From: Pseudomonadales bacterium
GTDB lineage: Bacteria > Pseudomonadota > Gammaproteobacteria > Pseudomonadales > Ketobacteraceae
Assembly (NCBI GenBank): GCA_002701845.1
Contig: NZXG01000023.1
Coordinates: 62,001 to 126,000 of the forward strand
Direction: 5' to 3'
Length of the DNA stretch: 64,000 nt
Position numbers and translations under genes: made by a program
The notes under the pieces: model-generated
Seen by the model: only the letters and a program-made list of their open reading frames with translations
What the model was told of the DNA's origin: nothing
The model's database searches: none
Shown here: piece after piece, positions 28,100-37,208 of the stretch
Layout of the letters: the number at the start of each line of letters is the position of its first letter
How positions within the stretch are numbered: the first letter of the stretch is position 1

Positions 28100-29608
28100 A
28101 TGGAAACACTGGTTAAGTTTTCGTCTAGGGAAGGACGCCGCATTGTGCGGCAGCAGCTGAATGGAAATCATGGGGTGGATGCGGTCTGGAATTCAGGGCC
28201 GCAACGGGTATCAGTGACGCTGCTGGATATTTCCAGCCTCGGCTTCGCCATGCAGGTACCAGCAAGATACGCCACAGGCTTGAGAACCGGTGACTCGGTC
28301 AAACTGGTGGTGAGCCCGCTGTTACGCACTCACTATCATGTCAGTGGACTGGTGATCGACAGCCGGCAGCAGGGGGATCAGGTAAAGGTGTCGGTGGTTA
28401 TCGAGCACGAAATCACTCCCGGCCACGGCAACCTGAAACCTATTGAACTGCAACCGGGGAATCGGATTCACGGTCAGTTTCAGCATCCATTTTTCTATCG
28501 CCAGAATTACTATTTTGATGTTCACAGTCTCTCCGCCCGGGGCTTTTATCTGCAGGGTATTGATCCCGGCTGCGTGTTGTTCAGTGGCATGCGATTGACG
28601 CTGCGCCTGGGCATGTTCGATTGTGACCAGTCCGTGGTGGGTACGGTGTCGGACGTTTCCTGCGATGAGAACGGTCAGCAGTGCTGCTTCCTGCGCATCG
28701 ATATGCTGGCGCTGTCCCTGGAGCAGCAGTTGACTCAGTACTGCTTCCATTACCTGCGCACCACGCCCAAGGAGTTACGCCGCTCCGGCTTGCGTTCCTA
28801 TCATGTGAAAGATCTGGTGCAGTTTAAATTTGTGGAGACCCAGCAGGAGTATGAGGATGTGCTGGCGCTGCGGCGCCGCAACTATGCCGCTGTGCGCAAA
28901 GTGGACGCGGCCGCTCCCCTGAGCAAGCTTTCCTACTTTTTTGATCGTTACAGCCGCATTCTGGTGGTCTATCACCAGGGCAAGGCCATTGGTACCGCCA
29001 CCATCATTATTGGTCGCCGGGAGATCGAGCCCATGGAGGTGGAAGTACTGATGTCAGAAGCGGAATTTGAGCAGCTTCCGGCTTACGATCAAATGTTCGA
29101 AGTGGCGGCCCTGTGCCTGGACAAGGGCTATCGTGATACCGATATCCTGCATGGCATGTTTGAGCATATTTATAAGCACGCCATGATGAACGGTCGCAAC
29201 TATATTGTGATCAGCAGTGACAAGTATCTGCTGGAGATGTACCGCACGGTGGGTTTTCAGGATACCGGCTTCAGTTTCGTGCAGCCGAAATATCGTGATC
29301 TGAAAATGCATGTGCTGGTAATGGATGATCTCACCACCAAGTGGGGTAAGGGGATGAATCCGGTCACCTGGTGGGGGGTATGGGGGGATGTCAGTCTGTA
29401 CCTGTACCGGCGCCGGATTATCAGTTACACCCTGCCGGAAAAAGCCCGGGTTTACGCCAGCCGCTGGTTATTCCAGGGGTTCCTGCGCTGGCGTGACTTC
29501 TCCACTCAGTTACGCCGCTTCTACGGCAAGCAGTGTGAGCGGGTGGGGCACTACAACTGGAAGGGGGCCAACAGCAACAGCCGCCCCCTGAATCGCTCCG
29601 GCTACTGA
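28100..29608 (+). CDS. Double PilZ-type domain protein with a GNAT/FeeM-like acyltransferase domain
   Basis: The 502 residues divide into three parts. Residues 10-105 form a PilZ domain with both c-di-GMP motifs: Arg13xxxArg17 in GRRIVRQQ, and DISSLG matching (D/N)xSxxG. Residues 110-220 form a second barrel with SLSARGFYL, where Ser replaces the Asp. Residues 235-400 resemble GNAT-fold acyltransferases of the N-acyl amino acid synthase (FeeM) type: LRRRNYAAVRKVD, a central MFEVAALCLDKGYR, and MYRTVGFQDTG near the end. The last 100 residues are basic and aromatic. I infer a soluble acyltransferase gated by c-di-GMP; the donor and acceptor are unknown. Several c-di-GMP enzymes are encoded 6-17 kb upstream. 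Confidence 0.72.
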   Translation: METLVKFSSREGRRIVRQQLNGNHGVDAVWNSGPQRVSVTLLDISSLGFAMQVPARYATGLRTGDSVKLVVSPLLRTHYHVSGLVIDSRQQGDQVKVSVVIEHEITPGHGNLKPIELQPGNRIHGQFQHPFFYRQNYYFDVHSLSARGFYLQGIDPGCVLFSGMRLTLRLGMFDCDQSVVGTVSDVSCDENGQQCCFLRIDMLALSLEQQLTQYCFHYLRTTPKELRRSGLRSYHVKDLVQFKFVETQQEYEDVLALRRRNYAAVRKVDAAAPLSKLSYFFDRYSRILVVYHQGKAIGTATIIIGRREIEPMEVEVLMSEAEFEQLPAYDQMFEVAALCLDKGYRDTDILHGMFEHIYKHAMMNGRNYIVISSDKYLLEMYRTVGFQDTGFSFVQPKYRDLKMHVLVMDDLTTKWGKGMNPVTWWGVWGDVSLYLYRRRIISYTLPEKARVYASRWLFQGFLRWRDFSTQLRRFYGKQCERVGHYNWKGANSNSRPLNRSGY

Positions 29609-29627
29609 ATCCGGTGATTCAATCAGG

Positions 29628-30809
29628 CTATTGCATCAGGTTATTAATGGGCACGTCCGCCGCCACGTCGGCGTCGTAATCCACACCGGGCACATTGAAG
29701 CCGAACAGCTGCATAAACTCGGTGCGGAACCCTTTAAAGTCGCTGATCTCGTTCAGGTTCTCGGTGGTCACTTGCGGCCACAGCTGCTCCACCTGCTGCT
29801 GTATTTCCGGCCGCACTTCTTTTTCATCCACCCGATTGCGGCCTTCGTCGTCGCGACGCGGGCTGGCGTTGTACAGGCATTCGCTGAACAGTCGATAGAT
29901 CTGCTCGATGCAACCTTCGTGGCTGCCATCGGCTTTCATTACCCGGAACAGTAATGCCAGATACAGGGGCATCACCGGAATCGCGGCGCTGGATTGGGTG
30001 ACCACTGCCTTGAGTACGGAGACCCGGGCATCAAACTCCTGTTCGCGCAGGGTGGCGGCGGCCCGGTCCAGGTCTTTCTTGGCCGCGCCGATGGTGCCAT
30101 CCCAGTAGATATCGCGGGTGATTTTTTCCCCCACATAGGTGTAGGCGGTGGTCTTGCAATCTGGGGCCAGTACTCCGGCCTGGCTCAGGGCACTTAACCA
30201 GATTTCCCAGTCTTCGCCGCCCATGACCGCCACGGTGTTGTCGATTTCTTCCTGGGTGGCCGGTTCCAGGGTAAATTCCTTGATAACTTCCTTGTCGGTA
30301 TCAAGCCCGGTCTGGGTGACGGGCTTGCCGATGGGTTTCAGGGTGGAGGTAAATACCTCGCCGCTATCCGGATGCTGCCGGCGGGGCGAGGCCAGACTGT
30401 AGATCACCAGATCCACCTGCCCCAGATCCTGCTTGATCAATTCAATGGTTTGGTCCTTGATGGCATGGGAGAACGCATCGCCATTGATATTCTTGGCGTA
30501 AAGGCCGGCTTCGTCGGCGGCCTGCTGCAGCGCCGCCGCGTTATACCAGCCGGCGGAGGCGGTGCGCTTGCCCTGGGCCGGCTTCTCGAAAAACACGCCA
30601 ATGGTGCTGGCGCCGCCGCCAAAGGCCGCGGTGATGCGGGAGGCCAGGCCATAACCGGTGGAGGCGCCAATCACCAGCACCCGTTTGGCGGCCCCGGGAA
30701 TCTCACCCTGTTGTTTCACAAATTCAATCTGGCGTTGCACGTTGGCAGCACAACCCACAGGGTGCGCCGTGGTGCAGATAAATCCTTTAACCCGGGGTGC
30801 AATAACCAT
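29628..30809 (-). CDS. fabV: Enoyl-[acyl-carrier-protein] reductase FabV
   Basis: This NADH-dependent reductase completes each cycle of fatty-acid elongation. The 393 residues fit FabV, the large, intrinsically triclosan-tolerant reductase, not FabI. It begins with [17 protein letters not shown], has the cofactor loop [12 protein letters not shown] near residues 48-59, and the Tyr-x8-Lys site in [27 protein letters not shown] is another family block. It faces the PilZ-acyltransferase gene; a 6-bp inverted repeat TGAATC/GATTCA with a CGGT loop (29606-29621) spans that gene's stop and could act as a weak two-way end. Confidence 0.97.
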   Translation of the reverse strand: MVIAPRVKGFICTTAHPVGCAANVQRQIEFVKQQGEIPGAAKRVLVIGASTGYGLASRITAAFGGGASTIGVFFEKPAQGKRTASAGWYNAAALQQAADEAGLYAKNINGDAFSHAIKDQTIELIKQDLGQVDLVIYSLASPRRQHPDSGEVFTSTLKPIGKPVTQTGLDTDKEVIKEFTLEPATQEEIDNTVAVMGGEDWEIWLSALSQAGVLAPDCKTTAYTYVGEKITRDIYWDGTIGAAKKDLDRAAATLREQEFDARVSVLKAVVTQSSAAIPVMPLYLALLFRVMKADGSHEGCIEQIYRLFSECLYNASPRRDDEGRNRVDEKEVRPEIQQQVEQLWPQVTTENLNEISDFKGFRTEFMQLFGFNVPGVDYDADVAADVPINNLMQ

Positions 30810-31025
30810 CGCAATAACCTTACAAGTTTATTTGTGCATTGAGACTGGGTGATTTCGATGCAGCCATTCTAAAGGCGTGTTCCGGTCATGGCCAGTTGCG
30901 GCAGCGGCGGTGGGATCAAATTTTATGAATTCTTACAATTTGTCCCGGGCTTGAGCCAGGGCAATGGTGTGGCCGCTGATAACTGTTATAGTGCTTGGAT
31001 ATCACCTGTGAGAGGCAAGGCCGCC

Positions 31026-32774
31026 GTGACAACCGGTCCCAATTCGAGGCACCTCCAAGACGATATCACCATTGCCTTCACCGGCTCCGGTGGCAGTGGC
31101 GTGATTGCGGTGGGTGAAATGCTATTACGGGCCGCGGCCCGGGTTGGTTTTTACGGCTTGCTGCGGAAAAGCTACGGGCCGCAGATACGGGGCGGTGAGT
31201 CTGCGGCGATCCTGCGTCTGGCGCCGCAACCGGTGGCTGGCTTTGCCGATGGTATTGATCTGCTGGTGGTGCTGGACTGGAGTCACTTTTCCCGGTTTGG
31301 CGATGAGCTGATACTGGGCACGGACACCTGCATTATTGAGGATGCTGCCGCTGGAGTCAGGCCCCTGACTGTGCCTGCGGCGGTGTCTATTCTGACCCTG
31401 GATTTCACCGGCCTGGCCGGTACTCTCGGCTCCGCTCACAACAACATCGCGGCGCTGGGTTACTGCGGGGCCTGGCTGGGATGCAGCGCGGAGCAGTTGG
31501 TGGCCAGCCTCAACCACCGGCTGCAGCGACAGGACAGTGCCACCCTGAAGCTGGCGGCGCAGGTGGCGCAGGCCGGCATGGGCCTGGCCGCCGAGCATCC
31601 CCCGCCCCTGGCCGCACCGCAGCCGGGCCGGCCAGAGGCGACCCGCTGGCTGGCCACGGGCAATCAGCTGGCGGCCCTGGGGGCGCTGGAGGCGGGCATC
31701 CGGTTTGTGGCGGCCTATCCCATCACCCCGGCCTCGGACGTGCTGGAGTGGCTGGCGACCCATATCGATAAAACGGGTGGGCGACTGGTGCAGGCGGAGG
31801 ATGAACTGGCGGCGGTGAATATGGCCATTGGTGCCGGTTACGGGGGGGTGCCGGCCATGACCGCCACCTCCGGCCCGGGACTGGCGCTGATGGCGGAGGC
31901 CATGGGCCTGGCAGTGGCCAGTGAGACACCACTGGTGGTATTGAACGTGATGCGCGGTGGACCCTCCACCGGGATTCCCACCAAATCAGAGCAGGGGGAT
32001 TTCAATCTGGCGGTCTACGGCCTGCACGGAGACGCGCCCCATGTGGTACTGAGTGCTCTGTCGCCAGCGGACTGTCATTTCACCCTGGGCTGGGCCACGG
32101 CAATTGCCAGTCACTACCAGACCCTGGCAGTGGTGCTGTCGGACCAGCTGCTGGGTCAGTCCATGCAGGTGTTACCGGCGCCCCCTGCCATGCCCTTTCA
32201 GGCACGCCTGGACCGGGCCGCACTGCCCCCCGTGGACGGTGAACATTACCTGCGTTATCTGGACACCGGCTCCGGGATTTCCCCCATGGCGGTACCCGGA
32301 GATCCCGGCGCCATGTATACCGCCGATGGCCTGGAACATTCGATAGGGGCCACTCCCTCCGCCGGCGCCGGGGACCACCAGCAACAGTTGAGTAAACGGC
32401 AGCGCAAGTTAATGGGCCTGATGCAATCTGAACATTGGGCCGAAGGTGTGGAGCAGCCCGAGGCCCGGCTGCTGATCCTGGGCTGGGGTTCCTGTTACCC
32501 GGTGGCCCTGGAGGCCCAGTCCTGCCTGGAGGCGGCGGGGGTGCCAGTGAATGTGCTGGGGGTGCGTCTGCTGGCACCGTTGCCCTGGGAGGCGCTGCAG
32601 GCCCAATGTGCCAAAGTAAGCCAGGTGCTGGTGATCGAGCAGAATCACCAGGGTCAATTCGCCCGCTATCTGCGTGGCTTCGGTCTGCAGTGTCATGCCT
32701 ATCACCGGCCCGGGCCACGGCTGCTGACCGCACTGGAAATTCAACAGCAGGTGGAGGCCCTCGTCGATGCTTAA
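31026..32774 (+). CDS. korA: 2-oxoacid:acceptor oxidoreductase, fused gamma/alpha subunit (KorA-type)
   Basis: This subunit, with KorB, oxidises a 2-oxoacid such as 2-oxoglutarate to acyl-CoA while reducing ferredoxin. I place the start at the GTG at 31026 after AGAGGCAAGG; the frame opens at 30888, but those codons look non-coding. Residues 15-185 form the gamma domain (FTGSGGSGVIAVGEML; KSYGPQIRGGESAA). The alpha pyrimidine-binding domain follows from about 215 (AAYPITPASDVLEW; TSGPGLALMAEA; RGGPSTGIPTKSEQGD). The fused gamma-alpha plan is typical of two-subunit enzymes. It overlaps korB by 8 bases. Confidence 0.9.
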   Translation: MTTGPNSRHLQDDITIAFTGSGGSGVIAVGEMLLRAAARVGFYGLLRKSYGPQIRGGESAAILRLAPQPVAGFADGIDLLVVLDWSHFSRFGDELILGTDTCIIEDAAAGVRPLTVPAAVSILTLDFTGLAGTLGSAHNNIAALGYCGAWLGCSAEQLVASLNHRLQRQDSATLKLAAQVAQAGMGLAAEHPPPLAAPQPGRPEATRWLATGNQLAALGALEAGIRFVAAYPITPASDVLEWLATHIDKTGGRLVQAEDELAAVNMAIGAGYGGVPAMTATSGPGLALMAEAMGLAVASETPLVVLNVMRGGPSTGIPTKSEQGDFNLAVYGLHGDAPHVVLSALSPADCHFTLGWATAIASHYQTLAVVLSDQLLGQSMQVLPAPPAMPFQARLDRAALPPVDGEHYLRYLDTGSGISPMAVPGDPGAMYTADGLEHSIGATPSAGAGDHQQQLSKRQRKLMGLMQSEHWAEGVEQPEARLLILGWGSCYPVALEAQSCLEAAGVPVNVLGVRLLAPLPWEALQAQCAKVSQVLVIEQNHQGQFARYLRGFGLQCHAYHRPGPRLLTALEIQQQVEALVDA

Positions 32775-33576
32775 GGCCAAAGAATACAAGTCCGGCATCA
32801 AGCCGATCTGGTGCCCCGGGTGCGGCCACTTCGGCGTGTTGAATGCCATCACCAAAGCGTTCGCGGCCCTGGAGCAGGCCCCGGAAAATGCGGTGCTGGT
32901 GTCCGGTATCGGTTGTTCCTCGCGGTTGCCGGCTTACGTGAACAGCTACGGCTTTCATGGAGTCCATGGCCGCGCATTGCCGGTGGCCACTGGATTAAAA
33001 GTGGCGCGTCCTGAGCTCAATGTGATCGCTGTGGGCGGGGATGGCGACGGCTTCTCCATCGGCGGGAATCATTTTCTGCATGCCTGCCGGCGCAACGTGG
33101 ATCTGGTGTACCTTGTGATGGACAACGAGGTCTACGGAATGACCAAGGGACAGGCCTCGCCCACCACGCCGGCGCATTGGGATCACAGTAAACTGACACC
33201 CCACGGGCCGCAGTTGCGACCCTTCCAGCCCTGCGCCCTGGCCCTGGCGGCGGGGGCCAGCTTCATTGCCCGCGGCTATGCCGGGGATCCCAACGGCCTG
33301 GCGCAGATGATTTTCGAAGCAGTGCGGCACCCCGGTTTCGCCTTTATTCAGGTATTGAGCCAGTGCGTGACATTTTGCCCGGAGCAGGCCCGGTGGAAGC
33401 AGCAGGTACACGAAGAGGATCACAACGACTGCTGTGATCCGGTGGCCGCCGCCCGTTTTCTGCATGGAGAGGATGGCCTGGCCAAAGGTAATTTTTACCG
33501 TAACCCCAGGCCGGTCTGGCCACCGTCGGCACAGGCCGGTGGCGCTGTGGATCTGAGGAGTGAATTTGCGTTATGA
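32767..33576 (+). CDS. korB: 2-oxoacid:acceptor oxidoreductase beta subunit (KorB-type)
   Basis: This is the thiamine-diphosphate-binding subunit, 269 residues. It carries WCPGCGHFG near the N-terminus and GIGCSSRLPAYV, whose cysteines with CVTFCPEQ are the usual [4Fe-4S] ligands. GDGDGFSIGGNH is the TPP/Mg2+ motif, and YGMTKGQASPT is also conserved. Its start overlaps korA by 8 bases and its stop overlaps the ferritin-like gene by 4 (ATGA), so the three genes are probably translationally coupled. The 2-oxoacid specificity is not settled by sequence alone. Confidence 0.93.
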   Translation: MLKAKEYKSGIKPIWCPGCGHFGVLNAITKAFAALEQAPENAVLVSGIGCSSRLPAYVNSYGFHGVHGRALPVATGLKVARPELNVIAVGGDGDGFSIGGNHFLHACRRNVDLVYLVMDNEVYGMTKGQASPTTPAHWDHSKLTPHGPQLRPFQPCALALAAGASFIARGYAGDPNGLAQMIFEAVRHPGFAFIQVLSQCVTFCPEQARWKQQVHEEDHNDCCDPVAAARFLHGEDGLAKGNFYRNPRPVWPPSAQAGGAVDLRSEFAL

Positions 33577-34094
33577 GTGAAGCATTGTATCAGGACGAGG
33601 CAGTGTTCCTGGCCCACAGCGTGGCCCTGGAGCAGGAGGCCACGGAGCGGCTGTACGAGTTGGCGGACACCCTGGAGATTCACAATAACCGGTCCCTCAG
33701 CTCCCTGTTGCGGGAGCTGGCGGCCTACAGCGAACAGCATGCGCGCCAGGTGGCGGGCCTGTGTCAGGGACATTCCCTACCGGGTTTAAGGGCCTGGGAG
33801 TATGCCTGGCCCCAGGATGAGTCACCGGAAGTGTTTCATTATTCCCAGGTGCATTATCTGCTGCAGGCGGAGCAGGCGTTACAGGTGGCGCTGGAAGTGG
33901 AGCAGAACGCCGCCGCCTTTTACCGGGATGTGGCGGCACGGACCCACAACCCGCAGATTCAACGCTGGGCGTTGCAGTTTGCCGGCGAGGAGGAAGAGCA
34001 TGTGCGAAAACTGCAGGCCCGGCTGCTGCAAGTGAATGCCGGGCAAAGCCCCCGCGACCACACGGATTTTGATCCGCCCCAGATACCGGAGTGA
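33573..34094 (+). CDS. Ferritin-like (rubrerythrin-related) four-helix protein
   Basis: This 173-residue, all-helical protein carries a likely di-iron site. ALEQEATERLYEL supplies one Glu, EQHARQ is a first ExxH, ALEVEQNAAAFYRDVA a third Glu, and EEEEHVRKL a second ExxH. There is no rubredoxin-type CxxC domain, so it is a rubrerythrin core without the electron-transfer tail. Its start overlaps the korB stop (ATGA). That coupling suggests it protects the oxygen-sensitive Fe-S oxidoreductase from peroxide or oxygen, or manages iron for it; this is inference. Confidence 0.82.
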   Translation: MSEALYQDEAVFLAHSVALEQEATERLYELADTLEIHNNRSLSSLLRELAAYSEQHARQVAGLCQGHSLPGLRAWEYAWPQDESPEVFHYSQVHYLLQAEQALQVALEVEQNAAAFYRDVAARTHNPQIQRWALQFAGEEEEHVRKLQARLLQVNAGQSPRDHTDFDPPQIPE

Positions 34095-34153
34095 GATGGT
34101 TGGTGAAATGGTTGAAGCCGACCGTAAGTGACCAGGCTCTGTGTCGAGAGCGC

Positions 34154-35188
34154 CTAAGACTGGCGGCCCTCGCCTGATCGCAGTTGTCGTCGATACTGGC
34201 CGGGCGAAACTCCGGTCCAGTGGCGGAAGGCGCGGATAAAAGAGGCGGTTTCGGTGTAGCCGGCCCGGGCTGCCACCTCCTTGACGGGGACATTCTGACT
34301 CAGCCAGTGCAGCGCCCGCTCCCGCCTGACCTGATCTTTCAGGGATTGGAATTGAGTGCCCTCGGCGGTGAGTTTGCGGCGCAGGGTGCGGGAAGTGGTG
34401 TGGAGCTGCGCCGCAATGGTTTCCACGGTCACCGGTTGCAGCGCGTCACTGTGTTGCAGCAGATGTCGCACCTGCTCGGTAAACTGTTCGGCAAACTGCA
34501 GCTTGCGAAACCACACCAGGGGTACTTTGGCCAGGTAAGTTCGCAATTGCTCCCGACTTTGCTGAATTGGCCGCTCCAGAATATAAGTGGGCAACAGCAG
34601 GCAGTCCTGCGGTTGCCGGAAGTGGGTGTGACAGGGAAACAACAGTCGGTATTCCGGTTGATGGGCGGGGGCGGGTCCGGTGCGATGGACCCCATGCAGT
34701 GGGATTACCTCGGCGATCAGCCAGCAGGGAAAGCGATGCCAGATCAGCATCAGTAGCTCCAGCAGGGTGCCATCGGGGTCCAGCTCCGGCGCTGCCAGTC
34801 GCAGCCGCAGGCGGGTCAAATTGGCGCTCTCCTCCAGTTCCAGAAACACCGAACCGGTAGTGAGCCGGTAAAAGCGGGCGGCCTCCTGTAACGCCTGACG
34901 CAGGTTGCCACATTGTATGAGATGCTCCGCCAGCAGCGTGAACAGGCCAAAGCGGGCCTGTTCCTGAGTCAGGCCCATAAACTCATCATCCGCCTGTACC
35001 ATGATCCGGTGCAGCAGTCGGGCCAGTTGATAGGGGGTCAGGCGGGCTGCCGGGGTGGAGAGCAGGCCCGGCTCAATGGCCGCATCCGCCAGCAGCGCCT
35101 CGGTATCCAGTCCCAGAGCCCGGGCCCGCTGCAGATAGGCGTGGGCAAACTGGATGGACACGGTGTGATTGGCGTAATGAGGCTTCAT
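34154..35188 (-). CDS. AraC-family transcriptional regulator
   Basis: This 344-residue regulator has a C-terminal AraC DNA-binding domain with two helix-turn-helix motifs: VETIAAQLHTTSRTLRRKL and VKEVAARAGYTETASFIRAF, then HWTGVSPGQYRR. The N-terminal 200 residues match the arabinose-binding-type domain of the OruR/ArgR-like subgroup, which responds to small molecules. It is divergent from an acyl-CoA dehydrogenase gene, with 232 bases between. Control of that gene is the simplest guess. Confidence 0.9.
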   Translation of the reverse strand: MKPHYANHTVSIQFAHAYLQRARALGLDTEALLADAAIEPGLLSTPAARLTPYQLARLLHRIMVQADDEFMGLTQEQARFGLFTLLAEHLIQCGNLRQALQEAARFYRLTTGSVFLELEESANLTRLRLRLAAPELDPDGTLLELLMLIWHRFPCWLIAEVIPLHGVHRTGPAPAHQPEYRLLFPCHTHFRQPQDCLLLPTYILERPIQQSREQLRTYLAKVPLVWFRKLQFAEQFTEQVRHLLQHSDALQPVTVETIAAQLHTTSRTLRRKLTAEGTQFQSLKDQVRRERALHWLSQNVPVKEVAARAGYTETASFIRAFRHWTGVSPGQYRRQLRSGEGRQS

Positions 35189-35420
35189 GTCGGCAATGTT
35201 GTCCGAATTAGGTAATTTGCGGCCTTTATTATGCCTATTTAACCGCGATAATTCACAGTAAAGGCCATTTGATGTCCGTAAATGCTAACGAATTGACAGG
35301 ATTGATCATTGAGGCCGGCGCCGGCCTGGTCCACACTTTCCCGGAGATCCGGGATGTCGCCTGGCGGCATCGGACCGGGGATACGCTCCCACCCATCACT
35401 CAGCAGGAGAGGCCGTCGCC

Positions 35421-36566
35421 ATGATGAGCTCTGATAACGAAGAACTGGAACTGTTTCGGGATATGGTACTGCGGTTTCTGGAGCAGGAGATCGAGCCCCA
35501 TTTCGAGGAGTGGGAACGCAACCATATGATGCCGCGGGAGGTGTGGAACACCATGGGGGCGGCGGGGCTGCTGCTGGTGGATATGCCGGAGGAATACGGC
35601 TCCGCCGGGGCCAGCTTTGACGTCACCCAATTGATCATGTGGGAAATGTCGCGGCTGGGTTACGCCGGTCTGGCCACCGGTTATAACATCCACGCCAATA
35701 TCTGTGCGCCTTATATCCTCAATATCGGCACCGAGGAGCAGAAAGCCCAGTGGCTGCCGAAAATGGTCACCGGCGAGGTGGTCACTGCCATTGGCATGAC
35801 CGAGCCCGGTGCCGGCAGCGACCTGGCGGCTTTGCGCACCACGGCGGTGAAGGACGGCGACGAGTATGTGATTAACGGGTCCAAGGTGTTTATCACCAAT
35901 GGCCTGCACGCGGACATGGTGATCGTCTGCGCCAAGACGGACCCCAAGGCCGGCGCCAAGGGCATTTCCCTGTTCCTGGTGGATACCTCGCTGCCGGGGT
36001 TTTCCACCGGCAAGAAAATCGAAAAAATCGGTCAGCACTCCAGCGACACCGCGGAACTGTTTTTCAGTGATCTGCGAGTGCCCGCCAACGCTTTACTGGG
36101 TGAGGAAGGTAAAGGCTTTGTCTATTTGATGGAAGAACTGCCCCGGGAGCGGCTGGGTTGTTCCACCCAGGCGGTGGGCGCGGCCCAGGGGGCCATGGAG
36201 CTGGCGTCCGCCTATGTGCAGGAGCGGCAGGCGTTCGGTCAGCCCATTGCCAAGTTTCAGAACACCCGGTTCAAGCTGGCGGATGTGAAAACCGATATCG
36301 AGCTGAATCTGGCACTGCTGGAAAAGAACATCGAGAAGTTCAAGCAGGGTAAAATGACCGTGGATGACGCGGCGGTGTTGAAACTGGCCACCACCGAAAT
36401 GCAGTGTCGGGCGGTGAACGAGTGTCTGCAGTTGTTCGGCGGTTATGGGTACACCGTGGAATATCCCATCTCCCGGTTTTATGTGGACGCCCGCATCCAG
36501 ACCATCTATGCCGGGTCTTCCGAGATCATGCGGGAAGTGATCTCCCGGGGTATCCTGGGGCGCTGA
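35421..36566 (+). CDS. Acyl-CoA dehydrogenase, LCAD-type active site
   Basis: This FAD enzyme introduces the 2,3-double bond in acyl-CoA for beta-oxidation. The 381 residues include AIGMTEPGAGSDLAALRT (FAD contact), IEKIGQHSSDTAELFF, and the C-terminal ECLQLFGGYGYTVEYPISR. At the site where medium-chain enzymes carry the catalytic Glu (YEGT), this one reads IYAGSSEIM. A Glu is instead present in ELPRERLG, matching the catalytic position of the long-chain and isovaleryl-CoA dehydrogenases. Two ATGs are adjacent (35421, 35424). The divergent AraC gene may regulate it. Confidence 0.93.
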   Translation: MMSSDNEELELFRDMVLRFLEQEIEPHFEEWERNHMMPREVWNTMGAAGLLLVDMPEEYGSAGASFDVTQLIMWEMSRLGYAGLATGYNIHANICAPYILNIGTEEQKAQWLPKMVTGEVVTAIGMTEPGAGSDLAALRTTAVKDGDEYVINGSKVFITNGLHADMVIVCAKTDPKAGAKGISLFLVDTSLPGFSTGKKIEKIGQHSSDTAELFFSDLRVPANALLGEEGKGFVYLMEELPRERLGCSTQAVGAAQGAMELASAYVQERQAFGQPIAKFQNTRFKLADVKTDIELNLALLEKNIEKFKQGKMTVDDAAVLKLATTEMQCRAVNECLQLFGGYGYTVEYPISRFYVDARIQTIYAGSSEIMREVISRGILGR

Positions 36567-36666
36567 TATCCCGGTGTCAGGATCCTCCGCCCCCCGGTGC
36601 CGGGGTTTTCCCTCGCCCGGGGATGGAGTATGCTTGTTGCTCTCGATTGTTTGGCTGAGTTGCCTT

Positions 36667-37134
36667 GTGCCCAGATTGCGGAACCGTCATCCAACCTGTT
36701 ACCTGATCCGGCTGCTGTGCGGCATGCTGGCCAGTTGGCTGCTGGTGACTCCGGCATGGGCAGCGAAGGCCGATCCAATGGCGACCACCGCTGCGCCACC
36801 CTGTCACTCTCAGACGGGTAGTCACAACGCGGTTGCCGCTCACCAGGCAGACCCGGAGCGGGGCAATGCAACAGGCGTTGCAATCGGAATGGCGACCGAG
36901 GCGCTGCCACTGAAGGCCGCCGGGCCGGCCGCCACTCACCACCAACACCAGCACAGTTGTTGTCCCCAGCGTTGCGACTGCCCCAGCATGACCTGCAGCA
37001 GCGCCAGTGCAATGTCGCCAGCCCCGTTCCAGCTGCGGCAGCCCCTGCTCGGCGAGGAGCCGGTGTCCGCCGGCTCCATTCATTACCGGTCCCAGTTGGC
37101 CGGAGTGCCCTTCAAACCACCCATTTCCTACTGA
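36667..37134 (+). CDS. Cys/His-rich exported protein ahead of the copper efflux operon (CopL-like)
   Basis: This small protein of about 155 residues starts, by my choice, at GTG 36667, giving a signal peptide (LIRLLCGMLASWLLVTPAWA). The frame is open from 36574, and the ATG at 36724 is another option. The mature part is low-complexity and rich in His, Cys and Met: CHSQTGSHNAVAAHQ, HHQHQHSCCPQRCDCPSMTC. That composition suits binding of copper or another soft metal in the periplasm. It resembles CopL/DUF2946-type proteins found before copper genes. It lies 74 bases before cusC on the same strand, so it is probably in the operon. Confidence 0.62.
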   Translation: MPRLRNRHPTCYLIRLLCGMLASWLLVTPAWAAKADPMATTAAPPCHSQTGSHNAVAAHQADPERGNATGVAIGMATEALPLKAAGPAATHHQHQHSCCPQRCDCPSMTCSSASAMSPAPFQLRQPLLGEEPVSAGSIHYRSQLAGVPFKPPISY

Positions 37135-37208
37135 TCCCAGGATAAGTGCGTCTGGCTGCCGATAATACGGCGGTCGATTGGTCTCCCACATCCAGATCAG
37201 GAACCATC

